The notes: generated by a model from the sequence alone, not told the origin. 64,000 nt of DNA from Flectobacillus rivi (GCF_030056655.1 NZ_JASHIE010000001.1:372001-436000); one strand, 5' to 3'. Shown: positions 36,182 to 44,533, counted from the first letter of the stretch. Program-made: numbers and translations.

Positions 36182-36964
36182 TTATTCTACATCACTTCGT
36201 TTTATCCAGCCTTCGATAGTTTTACCTATCCATTCACCATTTTTTTCTGGATAATATCTAATTTTCAACCAACCGTTTTTTTCTTCAACTACTTCTACAG
36301 GGTCGTTTTGGAGTAAATACATTTTGCTAGGTACACTTGGTTCTTTGTATAAAAAAGTTTTAATAGTTTTAATCATAGCATACCTGATTTTTAAGAATGC
36401 CTCTACTTTGATTTTTTCTGTACTATTACGACAAAGAGCTTGCACTACAGGATTAGGTAAATGATGTATTTGTTGATGATATTCATTTTCTCTTCCATTA
36501 AAATTAAAGGTGAAATAATTGGGCTTATCTTTTTCAGGCGGACTAAATTCTTCCTCTCCAGCTATACCATTGTACATAGCCAAACAACTAGGACTGGCTT
36601 CTTCAAAGTATTTGATACTATCATTGGGAGCTTTTGGATTGGGTGTAAAAAAATACATTCGTGTACCAACTTCAACTAAATCTGATAACTTTTGAATTTC
36701 TTTGTTTTGAGGAGCAAAGCCGATAATATCTGGACCTAAGCTGTGAACAGTTATTTTATTTTTTCTATAATATAAAGTCAATTTATTTGACTTATTAAAA
36801 AAGTCAAAAGCAAAAAACGAAGTATCATTACTCCATTCAGGAGGAATAAAAAGCCATATTCCTTCAAAATCTTTGAGATTTGAGGAGACTTGACTACTTT
36901 GTCCCAGAGAAATTTTTGCTAAGAAAAGCAAAACCATCATTAGTTTATTTGAGAATTTCATATG
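36182..36964 (-). CDS. Exported SH3b protein, predicted immunity to the cassette F GH19 toxin
   Basis: A 260-residue exported protein; the start at 36964 gives a normal signal peptide, MKFSNKLMMVLLFLAKISLG. The C-terminus is a bacterial SH3 (SH3b) domain: PSKMYLLQNDPVEVVEEKNG, then GWLKIRYYPEKNG and TIEGWIKRSDVE. SH3b domains often bind cell-wall peptides. The gene overlaps the end of the GH19 toxin tip by about 20 bp, the classic toxin-immunity arrangement, and its periplasmic location fits a peptidoglycan-cleaving toxin. The same domain ends the immunity protein of cassette E. The immunity role is inferred from position. Confidence 0.75.
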   Translation of the reverse strand, partial: HMKFSNKLMMVLLFLAKISLGQSSQVSSNLKDFEGIWLFIPPEWSNDTSFFAFDFFNKSNKLTLYYRKNKITVHSLGPDIIGFAPQNKEIQKLSDLVEVGTRMYFFTPNPKAPNDSIKYFEEASPSCLAMYNGIAGEEEFSPPEKDKPNYFTFNFNGRENEYHQQIHHLPNPVVQALCRNSTEKIKVEAFLKIRYAMIKTIKTFLYKEPSVPSKMYLLQNDPVEVVEEKNGWLKIRYYPEKNGEWIGKTIEGWIKRSDVE

Positions 36965-37889
36965 CTTTGTTTGTGTATAAAGTTCTATTGTCAATTCCTA
37001 TTAATTTTCCATTTACTGCTTTAGTGACCAGTTCAATCGCATCATCATTCACTACTTTTGCCTTTTCATTTGTATTTCCTGCCTTCCAGAAAGTTAGTGA
37101 TATGAGCATTGAGAAATCTAAATCATTGGCAATTTCATCTAGATTTTTGTCACATTCTGTGCTTCTACACATAAAATCTTTTGTGCCTGCCCCATGTACC
37201 TGATTCCACTTATTTTGTACCATTGTTTGGTAGTTGGATTGCCCTGTGATTTGTATGAAACCTCTTCCTCTAAAACGATTCCCATCTCCAGTTTCTATGC
37301 CACCATTATTTAACTGACAAGCATATACCACGCTAAAAAAATTAGGGTCTCGGGGTAATTCATCTACCATGATACTCTTTACTGCTTTACCCATTCCTTG
37401 CATAAATGTTGTAGTTGCATAATTACCACTGTAGCTACCCTCAGGAACTACTATATCTTCATCACAATAAGGATATGGACAGCCCGTTCCATCTGAGGAA
37501 TATCCTTCAAAAAGTGAGCAATATTTTAGCACCTTTTTTCCATTGTGTGTTCTAAGCGTCCTTGTTTTATCGGCTGTTAAAATTCTTGAAGCCGAATATG
37601 ACTTTTCATCCAATGTTTTTAATTGTGTTTCAGCTCCTATTTGCCCAATAAAATGGCTCATTTTTTCAGCATTATCAATCCCATATTCATCACTATATTT
37701 ATTGATAATACTTGCCACTTCGTCACATCTCTCTTGTGAAGTTCCCGAAAATATCTCATGCAACTGCGCTCCAGTAATAGGGAATGTGGCTTGATGTTCT
37801 TGAGCTTTACTACCCAAATACTTCCAAACAGCATCGATTTTAACGTCTTTATTTTCAGCATCTTGGATATTAAATAAGAAAGCCCTCAA
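36945..37889 (-). CDS. Orphan toxin cassette F: GH19 lysozyme/chitinase-like tip
   Basis: A 314-residue frame without a true start: its first codon is a TTG inside the preceding terminator hairpin. It begins with the end of a shared linker (IQDAENKDVKIDAVWKYLGS) followed by a GH19 domain. The catalytic glutamate is likely in FIGQIGAETQLKTL (near residue 85), and RFRGRGFIQITGQSNY (near 210) is the GH19 substrate-site motif. GH19 enzymes cleave chitin or, in many bacterial toxins and phage endolysins, peptidoglycan; the latter is expected here. No signal peptide is present, so the unit appears silent unless joined to the full-length toxin upstream. Confidence 0.8.
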   Translation of the reverse strand: MRAFLFNIQDAENKDVKIDAVWKYLGSKAQEHQATFPITGAQLHEIFSGTSQERCDEVASIINKYSDEYGIDNAEKMSHFIGQIGAETQLKTLDEKSYSASRILTADKTRTLRTHNGKKVLKYCSLFEGYSSDGTGCPYPYCDEDIVVPEGSYSGNYATTTFMQGMGKAVKSIMVDELPRDPNFFSVVYACQLNNGGIETGDGNRFRGRGFIQITGQSNYQTMVQNKWNQVHGAGTKDFMCRSTECDKNLDEIANDLDFSMLISLTFWKAGNTNEKAKVVNDDAIELVTKAVNGKLIGIDNRTLYTNKAYEILK

Positions 37890-37920
37890 CTTTTATAAAA
37901 AATTGAGGGCTTTCTTATTT
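37872..37920 (-). terminator. hairpin closing cassette E
   Basis: An 18-bp perfect stem (arms 37872-37889 and 37903-37920, containing AAGCCCTCAA), 17 bp beyond the cassette E immunity stop. The cassette F frame begins inside it. Confidence 0.9.
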
Positions 37921-37936
37921 AAAGAATTATATTCTT

Positions 37937-38929
37937 TTACTCTACATCTCTCTTTTTTATCCAACCTTCGATAGTCTTTTTACCATAATAACGGATTTTG
38001 AGCCACTCTCCTTTCTCTTCTAATATCTCTACTTCATCGCCTTTGATGAGGTATATACTCGAAGATACGTTAACAGAAGTATTAATAAATACTTTTGTAG
38101 ATTTTACTTTAAAGACATTATCTAAATAACGATATTTTATTATCCATCCATCTTTAAGAGGTGCTTCAGAACCACCTACGAATAATCTTATATTTTTTAT
38201 GCTATCATCGAGATAAATAAACTTCTGAATAAAGTTATGATTATTCTTATCCTTGATTTTTAAAACTTTGATCCATTTATCTGCGTATGTCCCTTTATCA
38301 GCCTCAATAGAAAATAAATTTTCTCCAGTCAAGTTTGGTATGTAACTGATATGTATAATTTTTTTCCTTTTATCTACAGGGATAGCTATATTTTCAGAAT
38401 AATTCCCTTTTATTATTGATTCACCAAACTCATTTTTTTCCCAATACCCAATGTTCAAAGAACTTATTTTCTTTAAGAAGAAAAATGAAAAATCCATCAA
38501 GAATCCACATGTTCCATCATTAAAATAGTAAAAAGTATATTCTTCTGAGGGTTTTAATTGTTTATTGTTTATCTCAGTTATCGTAAACTCTTGCACCTTA
38601 TTCCCTCTCTTTTTTAAAATCGACACAAGATTTCCTTCAAAATCCAAATTATCTACATAAATTTCTCTTTTGCGATATTTAATTGGACTTACTAACCCCT
38701 CTGATATTGTTGTAGTAAAGGACAGTACGCTGTCCTTCGTAAATACAACTTTTTGTCCCAAATAAGCTAATTTTTCCTCTTTTGTAAAGGAATACCTTAA
38801 TTCATTCTTTTGGTATATATATTCCCGAGAAATAATTTCCCATGTACCAATTAGTGGATTAACATTTGATTGTCCTTTACAATGAAAGACAACAATTACT
38901 ACAAGAAGTATTCTTAATATTGATTTCAT
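37937..38929 (-). CDS. Exported SH3b protein, predicted immunity to the cassette E lysozyme
   Basis: A 330-residue exported protein with signal peptide MKSILRILLVVIVVFHCKG; the Cys near residue 17 could also be lipidated. The N-terminal part starts NPLIGTWEIISREY, a lipocalin-like opening, and the C-terminus is an SH3b domain (YLIKGDEVEILEEKGEWLKI, TIEGWIKKRDVE) closely similar to that of the cassette F immunity protein. It starts 6 bp after the GH24 lysozyme tip. A periplasmic SH3b protein is a sensible protector against a lysozyme, but the function is inferred from position. Confidence 0.75.
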   Translation of the reverse strand: MKSILRILLVVIVVFHCKGQSNVNPLIGTWEIISREYIYQKNELRYSFTKEEKLAYLGQKVVFTKDSVLSFTTTISEGLVSPIKYRKREIYVDNLDFEGNLVSILKKRGNKVQEFTITEINNKQLKPSEEYTFYYFNDGTCGFLMDFSFFFLKKISSLNIGYWEKNEFGESIIKGNYSENIAIPVDKRKKIIHISYIPNLTGENLFSIEADKGTYADKWIKVLKIKDKNNHNFIQKFIYLDDSIKNIRLFVGGSEAPLKDGWIIKYRYLDNVFKVKSTKVFINTSVNVSSSIYLIKGDEVEILEEKGEWLKIRYYGKKTIEGWIKKRDVE

Positions 38930-38935
38930 AAGTAT

Positions 38936-40366
38936 TTAATTTATTTCTATTCCTCTAAATGTATACTTTCCATTAATAAATAACTCCGTTTCATCATCAC
39001 GTCTTGGTATTACAATGGTCGGCTGATGCCACTTTTCAAACTCTTTTCTTATTTTATCCTCATCAAAAATTCCCTTATTAATTAATTTTTTGAATAGTCC
39101 TCTATCTCTCAATCCTCCTGAACCTGTATTAAAGACGAAACTTACTAGAGCATCATATTGATATTGTGTAAGTTTTACATCCACAGCGTTTTTCAATGGA
39201 GTTTCGTACCTAGGTAGGTCTTTTTCTCTAAATAATTTCATACAATCATCAATACTCAACGTTTGGCTACAATACAAATCTAGCTCGTCTTGTGATGTAA
39301 TTAAATGTCCTAGACCAATGGTTGGTTTTCCTAGTATCTCATTGTAGTAATGGTTACTTTTTTCACAGAACCATTCACTCGTACTATGCCCCTCATGTTC
39401 ATCACAATATTTAGAACGTCCACCTTTGGCATCATTATAAACGTGGGTGATGACAGCTTCCTGCTTTTTGAGGAACGTTTCACCTTTTGTACTTAGTGTT
39501 AAAAGAGTTACATCTACTGGTAAATTAGGGTCAATACTAGAGTTTCCCAAATACTTCCAAACAGCATCGATTTTAACATCTTTAGCTTCGGTGTCTTGGA
39601 TGTCTATTTTAAATTTGTTGGTAGAATTACTAACATCAAACTCTACTCCCATTGTTGTTTTCTTTTTGCTTGAGAGTAATACCTCAAAGCTTGGGCTTTC
39701 TTGAGCATGGATATATACTTTGTCGATACAGACATCTCCTATTTTTATTTGACCTATCGCAGTTATTGAAGCCTCAAATTTATGTAACATGGCTTTTGTG
39801 GCTATCGATTTTTTGAGCTTTTCTAAAGCTAATATTACATTTTTACAATCTCTATCAAAGGTTAGGATATCGTCAAGTCCAGAACAGCCACAAGTGATAC
39901 TACTTCCCGCAACGATAAGCTCAGTCTCTTTCTCAGCTATCATTTGTTGAGCTTGTTCCAACGCCTCATTCAGTGCCAACAACTTGGCTTTGTTCTGCTC
40001 ACAGAGTGGGGTGATGAGTTCCTCTATGATATTGGGACCTTTGCCGTCCTTACTTGTGGTGTTACAATCTGTACCATTGCAGAAAAAGTCTTTTGTTTCG
40101 AGGGCTGTTTGGTAGGTATGGGATAGCTTTTGACGTGTACTGTCTGGTAATGTTGGGTCTTTCAGTAGGGTTTCAGCATACTTTTCAGCAAACTTAAAGT
40201 TGGCTTTCATCTTTTTGGCATCTTGTATTCCGCCTACGTAATTACTTACGTCATTTTTGAGCTTTTGGATAAACTCTCCAACGTTGTTTATCGTCTCAGA
40301 TATCTCTGGTGCTAGCGAGTCTGCCACGGTAAGGGCTAGGTTGTAGGCAGCATAGATTTCTGCCAA
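38936..40366 (-). CDS. Orphan toxin cassette E: GH24 lysozyme tip
   Basis: A 476-residue frame. It carries the shared arm (NLALTVADSLAPEISETINN ... AKLLALNEAL), a second linker (ITCGCSGLDDI ... IDAVWKYLG) and a GH24 (T4/lambdoid endolysin-type) lysozyme. The catalytic triad pattern is visible: Glu in KKQEAVITHVYND, Asp eight residues later, and Thr in PTIGLGHLI after an insertion of about 30 residues. LTQYQYDALVSFVFNTGSG and RRDDETELFINGKY complete the fold. There is no ATG or signal peptide: the frame is open back to a stop near 40505, and the called start is a TTG within the arm. It is probably silent. Confidence 0.82.
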   Translation of the reverse strand: MAEIYAAYNLALTVADSLAPEISETINNVGEFIQKLKNDVSNYVGGIQDAKKMKANFKFAEKYAETLLKDPTLPDSTRQKLSHTYQTALETKDFFCNGTDCNTTSKDGKGPNIIEELITPLCEQNKAKLLALNEALEQAQQMIAEKETELIVAGSSITCGCSGLDDILTFDRDCKNVILALEKLKKSIATKAMLHKFEASITAIGQIKIGDVCIDKVYIHAQESPSFEVLLSSKKKTTMGVEFDVSNSTNKFKIDIQDTEAKDVKIDAVWKYLGNSSIDPNLPVDVTLLTLSTKGETFLKKQEAVITHVYNDAKGGRSKYCDEHEGHSTSEWFCEKSNHYYNEILGKPTIGLGHLITSQDELDLYCSQTLSIDDCMKLFREKDLPRYETPLKNAVDVKLTQYQYDALVSFVFNTGSGGLRDRGLFKKLINKGIFDEDKIRKEFEKWHQPTIVIPRRDDETELFINGKYTFRGIEIN

Positions 40367-40653
40367 CTTTCTGCGTTGTTCTTCGCTAAGTAGGGCTACA
40401 TCGATATGAGATAATTCTGCCTGTCCTGCTACGACACAGCCACCTTTGGCTACTTTGATGTTCTTTAATTCAACGCCCAGTTTGGCATTGACTAGGCGTC
40501 CCCATTAAACATAGGTACTTTCACAATACCTTTGCCATTACCAGAGCCATCGAGGTCTACTACCTCAAAGGCGATGGAGTTTATCGCTATTTCGTCCCCT
40601 GTTTTTACTTGGATAATGTCTCCTGAAGGTACGTCGTGTTGTCCGCAGGTGTA
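39959..40653 (-). repeat. Recombination arm copy in cassette E (long form)
   Basis: A copy of the toxin's central coding segment, from TACACCTGCGGACAACACGA (40653 side) to the LALNEAL junction. It matches the full-length toxin almost base for base, except for a 14-bp insertion GGGGACGCCTAGTC at 40490-40503 that brings a stop and changes the frame. Confidence 0.85.
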
Positions 40654-40713
40654 GTCAAGTATTTTATACTTATAACACGGCCTTATTGAGCAAAGTAAAT
40701 TACAAAGTATCAT
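40492..40713 (-). pseudogene. Arm fragment of cassette E, cut off by a 14-bp insertion
   Basis: A 73-codon frame whose body (YTCGQHDVPSGDIIQVKTGD ... GKGIVKVPMFN) equals the central part of the full-length toxin. It then ends GDA-stop inside the 14-bp insertion. Its ATG overlaps the stop of the cassette D immunity gene by 4 bp. It is best read as a remnant of the arm rather than a working gene. Confidence 0.6.
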
Positions 40714-41300
40714 GTAACCGTATAAAAAACACCATCTATCGTAATCGCATAGATTCCTCCTGATTTTTTGAATTGGAAAAGATAATCTGCTGTATATGTA
40801 GTGTTCAATAACGGTTGAAATAAAAATAACTGGTAATCAAAGTCATAAGTTAGACCATATAGGGCATTATTCAATTCATATTCTCTTTGATTTGAAATTA
40901 TAGTTTGGCGAAACATATAATCGTGAAAATCCTGTATCCATATATCATCAAGCATTAAACTTAAAACCAATTCTTTATCAGCTATGTACGTAAATTTTGG
41001 ATTTTTATTAAACTGTGAAAAATTTGGAAGTAATTCAAGTATTGGCTTCCTTTCTTCAAAATCAAGCTTTATTAATTTATCTAAATTATTTCTTTTCTCA
41101 TTATCATGGATACTTGATGTTTTAGTAAATAAGTAACGTTTCATTCTTTCAACTAATTTATCAGAATTAGGAAAGGGTTTATATATTAATTCTATTTCTT
41201 CAATGGAAATACCTTCCATAAAAAGTGTATAAAAATAGCCGTCTTCAAATTCTTCATAGCCTTTACAAAAACTATCCCAGTCTTTTATTAATTCTTTCAT
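40710..41300 (-). CDS. Predicted immunity protein of cassette D
   Basis: A 196-residue soluble, acidic protein without signal peptide, starting MKELIKDWDSFCKGYEEFED. It contains helical segments (SIEEIELIYKPFPNSDKLVE; ELVLSLMLDDIWIQDFHDY) and an aromatic C-terminus. It begins 3 bp after the cassette D toxin tip. I do not recognise its family. A cytoplasmic location would fit a toxin that acts inside the cell. Immunity is inferred from position only. Confidence 0.65.
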   Translation of the reverse strand: MKELIKDWDSFCKGYEEFEDGYFYTLFMEGISIEEIELIYKPFPNSDKLVERMKRYLFTKTSSIHDNEKRNNLDKLIKLDFEERKPILELLPNFSQFNKNPKFTYIADKELVLSLMLDDIWIQDFHDYMFRQTIISNQREYELNNALYGLTYDFDYQLFLFQPLLNTTYTADYLFQFKKSGGIYAITIDGVFYTVT

Positions 41301-41303
41301 TTT

Positions 41304-42461
41304 TTATTTAATTAAAGGAGGTAATAAATTCGGATTAATTTGCCATCTATTAATTAGTTGCATTAATCGAGTGTTAAAATCAGCTAATGAGCTACTTGAT
41401 TGAATTACAGTTCTTAATTCGTTATGAAACAATGTAGATCCTGCTCCACCATGGGTAAAAACAGCACCTGTATTAGGATTAACCCCTGTCAAATCTAACG
41501 TTTTGGTTCTAAATCTATGTATTTCAGCCATGGGTATTTCCCAACTTTTAAATGTTTTAATTTCACAAACCATACACCATTCATGTTCTCCTCCAGGCCA
41601 TCTTATTCTTCTTTCTAATTCTTTTTTGAGAGTTGAATTTCCTAAAACTAAATCAAGTTCTTCAGGGAGCAAATCATCAAACCACCTATGAAATAGATTG
41701 TTTGTTTGGCTATTTGGTGGAATTGCACCATTGGGAGCTATTTCATCAAGAGTTCTGATTATTCGACTACCCGTCCCAGTAGTAAATTTACTTAAAATTT
41801 TTCCAACTGCATTTTTTATGAGTGGGTGTTTTGCGATTCTTCCTAGTGTGCCAAGTACGATTTTGCCTCCTACTTCTGCTACAGCATAGCTCTTGGCAAA
41901 TTCTAATACACTACTAGCATTGAAATAAGCATTTAGGTTACTATATTTTTTTATAGCACTTACTGCTAAATCCGGTGAGGTACTCTCTAACAAGCCTCTG
42001 ATAAGTCTATCTCGGATTTGAGCATTGACAGAGGGACTAGCTCCCATATAGCTCTTTTCTTGAAGAAACGAACGAACAAAGTATAAAGCTTCATTATACT
42101 TACCATCTATGTAGTAGTTACTTGATAAGGCTATCGTTTTACAGTCAACTACTGAACTGTACATTTCTCGAAGTAAAATATATTGATACAGTTCTATTTC
42201 CGTAAACTGACTTGATGCTGCTTGCTTACCTTTGGGAGCTACGAGTACCGAACTCGGAGGAATACCCAAGGAAGGACTACCCACGGAACTTGTCTCGAGC
42301 AACATCAAATATTCACCACATTCATTTGTTTTGAGTTTGCCTTTATCAGTATTAGTTTCAAGTACAGTTAGATCAATAGAGGTAGTGTATTGCTGAGTAT
42401 AATCATACAAAGAGGATGCTGTATTTGATGCACTTTTTAACGCCTCATTCAACGCCAACAA
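41304..42461 (-). CDS. Orphan toxin cassette D: unassigned histidine-rich tip, nuclease candidate
   Basis: A 385-residue frame. After the arm end (LALNEAL) comes a linker nearly identical to that of cassette B (ASNTASSLYDYTQQYTTSID ... SKFTTGTG). A different tip follows from SRIIRTLDEIAPNG. The tip holds IRWPGGEHEWCMVCEIKTF, AEIHRFRTKTLD, THGGAGSTLFHNELRTVI and NRWQINPNLLPPL. The conserved-looking His, Glu, Arg and Asn residues suggest a metal-dependent nuclease or similar catalyst, but I cannot name the family. The called start is a TTG inside the arm; the frame is open to the terminator near 42610 without an ATG. No signal peptide. Confidence 0.75.
   Translation of the reverse strand: MLALNEALKSASNTASSLYDYTQQYTTSIDLTVLETNTDKGKLKTNECGEYLMLLETSSVGSPSLGIPPSSVLVAPKGKQAASSQFTEIELYQYILLREMYSSVVDCKTIALSSNYYIDGKYNEALYFVRSFLQEKSYMGASPSVNAQIRDRLIRGLLESTSPDLAVSAIKKYSNLNAYFNASSVLEFAKSYAVAEVGGKIVLGTLGRIAKHPLIKNAVGKILSKFTTGTGSRIIRTLDEIAPNGAIPPNSQTNNLFHRWFDDLLPEELDLVLGNSTLKKELERRIRWPGGEHEWCMVCEIKTFKSWEIPMAEIHRFRTKTLDLTGVNPNTGAVFTHGGAGSTLFHNELRTVIQSSSSLADFNTRLMQLINRWQINPNLLPPLIK
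41769..42437 (-). repeat. Second linker shared with cassette B
   Basis: A 669-bp segment coding SASNTASSLYDYTQQ through FTTGTG, of exactly the same length as 45574-46242 in cassette B and almost identical in sequence. The two cassettes diverge completely after it. Confidence 0.9.
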
Positions 42462-42608
42462 CTTGGCTTTGTTCTGCTCACAGAGTGGGGTGATGAGTTC
42501 CTCTATGAGATTGGGTCCTTTGCCGTCTTTACTTGTGGTGTTACAATCTGTACCATTGCAGAAAAAGTCCTTTGTTTCTAGGGCTGTTTGGTAGGTACTG
42601 GATAGCTT
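42438..42608 (-). repeat. Recombination arm copy in cassette D (short form)
   Basis: 171 bp coding KLSSTYQTALETK through LLALNEAL. Over about 155 bp (42443-42597) it is base-for-base identical, as far as I can compare, with the full-length toxin gene at about 49702-49856. It begins right at the hairpin that closes cassette C and has no start codon. Confidence 0.9.
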
Positions 42609-42617
42609 ATGGGATAA

Positions 42618-42656
42618 AAAAATACCCTTAACTCTTAGCGAGCTGAGGGTATTTTT
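42618..42656 (-). terminator. hairpin closing cassette C
   Basis: AAAAATACCCT (42618-42628) pairs with AGGGTATTTTT (42646-42656), with further G-U pairing inside. It lies 33 bp after the cassette C immunity stop. Confidence 0.8.
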
Positions 42657-42689
42657 GTTTTCATAATACTATCAAATTGGAAATATTAA

Positions 42690-43124
42690 TTAAATTCCTT
42701 CTTGCATCAAATCTTTTAGCTTCAGTAAAGACCCTATGTAATATTCCTTAAAGTTTTTTTCATCATTAAACCATTCGTCATTATAAAATTCATGTGAGAT
42801 ATCGCACCAAGTACCCTTTATATCCTCTTTAATAAAATCGAAAAACTCTCTTTTGCTGGTGGATTGCATTTGTAAGATAGTTAAGTCTAGCATTTCTAAG
42901 CAATAAGTTAATCGCTCTTTATCCTCTCCAATGATATCCTTATCAAAAAAATATTTTATATAAGGCATAAAAAAATTTGAATTTAAATCTTCTAAAACTT
43001 CATAAAACCAGATTGGATGTTCTTTTTGTAGTAAAAATAACTCCATATATTTCTGTATCCATGAGATTATGGAACTATTCATCAAAAAAGACTTTTCACC
43101 AAAAATAATAAACTCTTGCCCCAT
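42690..43124 (-). CDS. Predicted immunity protein of cassette C
   Basis: A 144-residue soluble, acidic, mostly helical protein without signal peptide (IISWIQKYMELFLLQKEHPI; GTWCDISHEFYNDEWFND). It begins 1 bp after the cassette C toxin stop. The family is not recognised. The position and lack of export signal suggest cytoplasmic neutralisation of a toxin acting inside the cell. Confidence 0.65.
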   Translation of the reverse strand: MGQEFIIFGEKSFLMNSSIISWIQKYMELFLLQKEHPIWFYEVLEDLNSNFFMPYIKYFFDKDIIGEDKERLTYCLEMLDLTILQMQSTSKREFFDFIKEDIKGTWCDISHEFYNDEWFNDEKNFKEYYIGSLLKLKDLMQEGI

Positions 43125-43125
43125 G

Positions 43126-44091
43126 TTATTTTGTAATATTTACAAGTTTTGAATCTCCAAATGTTTTAAGTATATAATCCAATGTTTCTTCATACAGTGT
43201 AGGATGAAGTCTTTTCATTTCCGTCAGATTTAATACAACGTAGTCTGCTTTAGTAAAATGTTTATCTATAGCTTGGAAAAATAACTTTTTTTCTTTTGAC
43301 TTCAAAGCAAACTGCCTTATAGCATTTTCTCCAAATTCCCCTCCAAATTCATCAAACGTTTTTCCCTTGTACTTTCCACTTATAGAAACCCAATCACCTT
43401 TCTTTTCAGATGTAGATTTATATCTTTCAAAATATCCATACATTTCTTCTATTTCTGCTCCTGCTTGTCCTTCTGATAGGGATGTTTTACCTTTATCCAA
43501 ATCTTTACCAAGTTCCTCTATTCGTTTTGCCATATCAGTTTTTCTTAAATTTCTGATACGAGTTATTTCAAATCCAGCATCTAAAACAGACACAGCCCCA
43601 TTAGCAGTTGAAATTAATAAAGTTGCGGCACAAACTGGGTCTGTTATACAGTTTTTCCACTCTTCTTTGAGTCCATCCCATGCCAATGTCCAATTATTGG
43701 TGGCTACTCCTGCTGCCATGCGTTTGACTGATTCGCTGGGGTCACCTGAACCATAATAAAGCATTGCTGCTCCCATCAAACGACTATAGTTGGACTTAAA
43801 GTATCCCTTTTGTACATAGTCTGAACCTACCTGATAAATGATACGATTAAAGCGGTTATCTTTTGAATAAAGCGAAACGCTATAGCCAACCAATTTCCCA
43901 TCTGAGCAATAGTGTGGTGTTAAATAGCAATCTCCTATCTGAACTCTTTCACTTGCTCGACTCTCTACTGAGCCTCGCTCCACCAAAGTTGTGTGAGTAA
44001 CCTCTGCTGTTCCCCATAATACGATGTCTTTTAAGGGATTGCAGCGAAGTTTCTGTTCTGCAATTTCAGCAATTGCCTCATTCAACGCCAA
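43126..44091 (-). CDS. Orphan toxin cassette C: unassigned tip, CdiA-like nuclease candidate
   Basis: A 321-residue frame starting at the arm end (ALNEAI). It has its own linker (GDCYLTPHYCSDGKLVGYSV; SRLMGAAMLYYGSGDPSE), a hydrophobic stretch PVCAATLLISTANGAVSVLD and a C-terminal tip. The tip includes GQAGAEIEEMYGYFERY, KGDWVSISGKYKGKTFDEFG and HFTKADYVVLNLTEM. The last motif recalls C-terminal domains of CdiA or Rhs nuclease toxins that end in KAD-VVLDL-like strands, but the assignment is by eye and uncertain. The called start is TTG; the frame is open back to about 44241 with no ATG and no signal peptide. Confidence 0.72.
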   Translation of the reverse strand: MALNEAIAEIAEQKLRCNPLKDIVLWGTAEVTHTTLVERGSVESRASERVQIGDCYLTPHYCSDGKLVGYSVSLYSKDNRFNRIIYQVGSDYVQKGYFKSNYSRLMGAAMLYYGSGDPSESVKRMAAGVATNNWTLAWDGLKEEWKNCITDPVCAATLLISTANGAVSVLDAGFEITRIRNLRKTDMAKRIEELGKDLDKGKTSLSEGQAGAEIEEMYGYFERYKSTSEKKGDWVSISGKYKGKTFDEFGGEFGENAIRQFALKSKEKKLFFQAIDKHFTKADYVVLNLTEMKRLHPTLYEETLDYILKTFGDSKLVNITK

Positions 44092-44241
44092 CAGCTTGGC
44101 TTTGTTCTGTTCACAGAGTGGGGAGATAAGTTCTTCTATGAAATTGGGACCTTTTCCATCTTTACTTGTAATATTACAATCTGTCCCATTACAGAAAAAG
44201 TCCTTTGTTTCTAGGGCTGTTTGGTAGGTACTCGATAGCTT
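44074..44241 (-). repeat. Recombination arm copy in cassette C (short form)
   Basis: 168 bp coding KLSSTYQTALETK through LLALNEAI, somewhat diverged from the other copies (for example NITSKDGKGPNFIEEL). Like the cassette D copy it begins at AAGCTATC directly after a terminator hairpin. Confidence 0.85.
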
Positions 44242-44251
44242 TTGGCATAAA

Positions 44252-44286
44252 AAATACCCTTAACTCTTAGCGATCTGAGGGTATTT
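44252..44286 (-). terminator. hairpin closing cassette B
   Basis: AAATACCCT (44252-44260) pairs with AGGGTATTT (44278-44286). The loop words match those of the cassette C terminator (TAACTCTTAGCGA), so the two are copies of one element. Confidence 0.75.
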
Positions 44287-44293
44287 ATAAACT

Positions 44294-44395
44294 CTAGGTA
44301 TATTTCTCTTCACTAATGTGCCACGACGGAAAAAAGATTTTTTCTTTATAAGGTGTTCTTATTTCTTCGTTAAAAATAAACAAGTTGTATCTCAT
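44294..44395 (-). CDS. Possible 33-residue remnant ORF in cassette B
   Basis: ATG-started frame with product beginning MRYNLFIFNEEIRTPYKEKI and ending SEEKYT, placed between the TNT immunity gene and the terminator. It may be the stump of a second immunity gene. The rest of the 240-bp gap 44296-44533 is A/T-rich without other features. Low confidence. Confidence 0.25.
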   Translation of the reverse strand: MRYNLFIFNEEIRTPYKEKIFFPSWHISEEKYT

Positions 44396-44533
44396 TGTGT
44401 TTAAAAATAAAAATATCAAGTATTTGATATTTAAATAGTTACACTACGTCATGTAATTTTGGATCCAATAAGGGACTTGCAACCAATTTACCTGATGTTC
44501 AAAGTTAACACAGTTTAATTTACACGCCCTATT

